From Anaerolineales bacterium (lineage in GTDB: Bacteria; Chloroflexota; Anaerolineae; Anaerolineales; E44-bin32), in contig DAOVFE010000084.1 in NCBI GenBank assembly GCA_030673085.1, forward strand, positions 1 through 7,176: a DNA stretch of 7,176 nucleotides, given 5' to 3'. Positions within the stretch are counted from its first letter, which is position 1, and every line of letters begins with the position of its first letter. The notes beneath the pieces were generated by a model, which worked only from the letters and a program-made list of their open reading frames with translations, was not told the DNA's origin and searched no databases. The position numbers were made by a program, and so were the translations under genes. This document shows, one piece after another, positions 6,348 through 7,176 of this stretch.

Positions 6348-7176
6348 TTAGCGAAAGGATTCCATTAGTTTTTTTAGGCTTTCCTCAGAGGGACGCAGTT
6401 CTTTATTCGATAGATGAGCAAGCGGAGTATCAACTAAGTTCTCTACTTCCTGAAGTATTGGTTGATCATCGTTTATATAAATTAACCCAGTCACTAAAAT
6501 ATTCTGCGCCATGGTTTCTTCCAAAAGCACAACCGCTTCCATTCGATTGGTTGGATCATAATCACGTCCAAGTTTTTTAAGTATCAGCTTAGAGCCATCA
6601 TGCATTTTAACAGTCTCAACCTCGCCAGGTCGATAATCGACGACAATCTCCTCCTTTTTCGGCACCATAGTAACATCATGTAGGGGATCCTCATGCTGTT
6701 TTCCCCAAGCATAGCTTTTGGATGATTCATCTCGATTATTAAATGTGACGCAAGGGCTAATAATATCAAGCACTGCCGTTCCCTCGAATACTAACGCCGC
6801 CTTGATTAGCTCCTTAACCTGACGTGGATCGCCAGCAAAGGATCGAGCCACGAAGCCGCAATTAGCCGCCAATGCTTCCAAACATACATCCACCGGCTTG
6901 AAGGGGTTTTTACCCTGCTTTTTAAGAACCTGTCCTTTTTCAGCGGTTGCTGAGAATTGGCCTTTAGTTAGGGCATAAACCCCGTTATTTTCAACAATAT
7001 AGACCATCGGCACGTTACGGCGTAACAGATGGATAAATTGCCCAATCCCTATACTGGCGGTATCGCCATCACCACTGATGCCAATGCACGTCAACGAACG
7101 GTTGGCAACTACTGCACCTGTCGCCAACGATGGCATCCGGCCATGAAGACCGTTGAAACCATGCGAGCGGCCCAGG
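6348..7176 (-). CDS. korB: 2-oxoacid:ferredoxin oxidoreductase, beta subunit (KorB-like), 5' partial
   Basis: The frame is open to the right edge of the window, so the N-terminus is missing. The subunit binds thiamine diphosphate and, with an alpha subunit, oxidatively decarboxylates a 2-oxoacid (often 2-oxoglutarate or pyruvate) to the acyl-CoA, reducing ferredoxin. Counting from the first complete codon (7175), FNGLHGR (7-13) is the family's conserved lead-in. ISGDGDTASIGIGQFIHLLR holds the GDGD cofactor motif (35-38), and VENNGVYALTKGQFS (61-75) completes the thiamine/Mg site. DIISPCVTFNN contains a cysteine (142) that corresponds to an iron-sulfur ligand in related enzymes. The tail (RDYDPTNRMEAVVLLEE, PLAHLSNKELRPS) is typical of two-subunit KorAB-type enzymes. 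The ATG at 7136 is internal, because conserved sequence precedes it. The alpha subunit is expected beyond the right edge. The exact 2-oxoacid cannot be read from this part, so the symbol is a family-level label. Confidence 0.88.
   Translation of the reverse strand, partial: LGRSHGFNGLHGRMPSLATGAVVANRSLTCIGISGDGDTASIGIGQFIHLLRRNVPMVYIVENNGVYALTKGQFSATAEKGQVLKKQGKNPFKPVDVCLEALAANCGFVARSFAGDPRQVKELIKAALVFEGTAVLDIISPCVTFNNRDESSKSYAWGKQHEDPLHDVTMVPKKEEIVVDYRPGEVETVKMHDGSKLILKKLGRDYDPTNRMEAVVLLEETMAQNILVTGLIYINDDQPILQEVENLVDTPLAHLSNKELRPSEESLKKLMESFR

Noticed and set aside
7134..7136. ATG at 7136 as the start of the oxidoreductase gene
   Set aside because: Conserved family sequence (FNGLHGR) is encoded in frame before it, up to the window edge.

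Overview
The window suggests a bacterial chromosome segment of moderate GC content. Gene content gives only a weak taxonomic hint. The membrane protein at 4899-5996 (an N-terminal anchor, an ectodomain with a cysteine pair, then three helices) and the long-tailed 2-oxoacid:ferredoxin oxidoreductase beta subunit both resemble proteins I associate with Chloroflexota of the Anaerolineae type. This is recollection and was not tested by any search.

Left part (1-3551, + strand): the end of a surface-polysaccharide gene cluster. The first gene enters from outside the window. It encodes a fused protein with a polysaccharide pyruvyl transferase (CsaB-like) C-terminal half, a long coiled coil, and a GT-B glycosyltransferase of the GT4 type. 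Its stop codon overlaps the GTG start of a second GT4-type glycosyltransferase, so the two are probably translationally coupled and act on the same glycan.

Middle part (3552-4828): after the second glycosyltransferase come two very short hydrophobic reading frames, which may be tiny membrane peptides or gene remnants, and then a weak AT-rich hairpin with a run of eight T. Immediately beyond lies a complete IS30-family insertion sequence of about 1048 bp. Its ends are imperfect inverted repeats of about 26 bp, and its DDE transposase is intact and lies on the - strand. The element marks the junction between the + strand polysaccharide genes and the - strand genes to its right.

Right part (4829-7176, - strand): a single-copy-looking integral membrane protein of unknown function, then about 350 bp without a convincing gene, then the 3' portion of a 2-oxoacid:ferredoxin oxidoreductase beta subunit gene that runs out of the window on the right. 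The ferredoxin-dependent enzyme points to anaerobic or microaerobic central metabolism. Its alpha subunit would be expected beyond the right edge.

I found no RNA genes, CRISPR arrays, phage genes or clear defence system. The most unusual items are the pyruvyl transferase/coiled-coil/glycosyltransferase fusion and the uncharacterised ectodomain protein.
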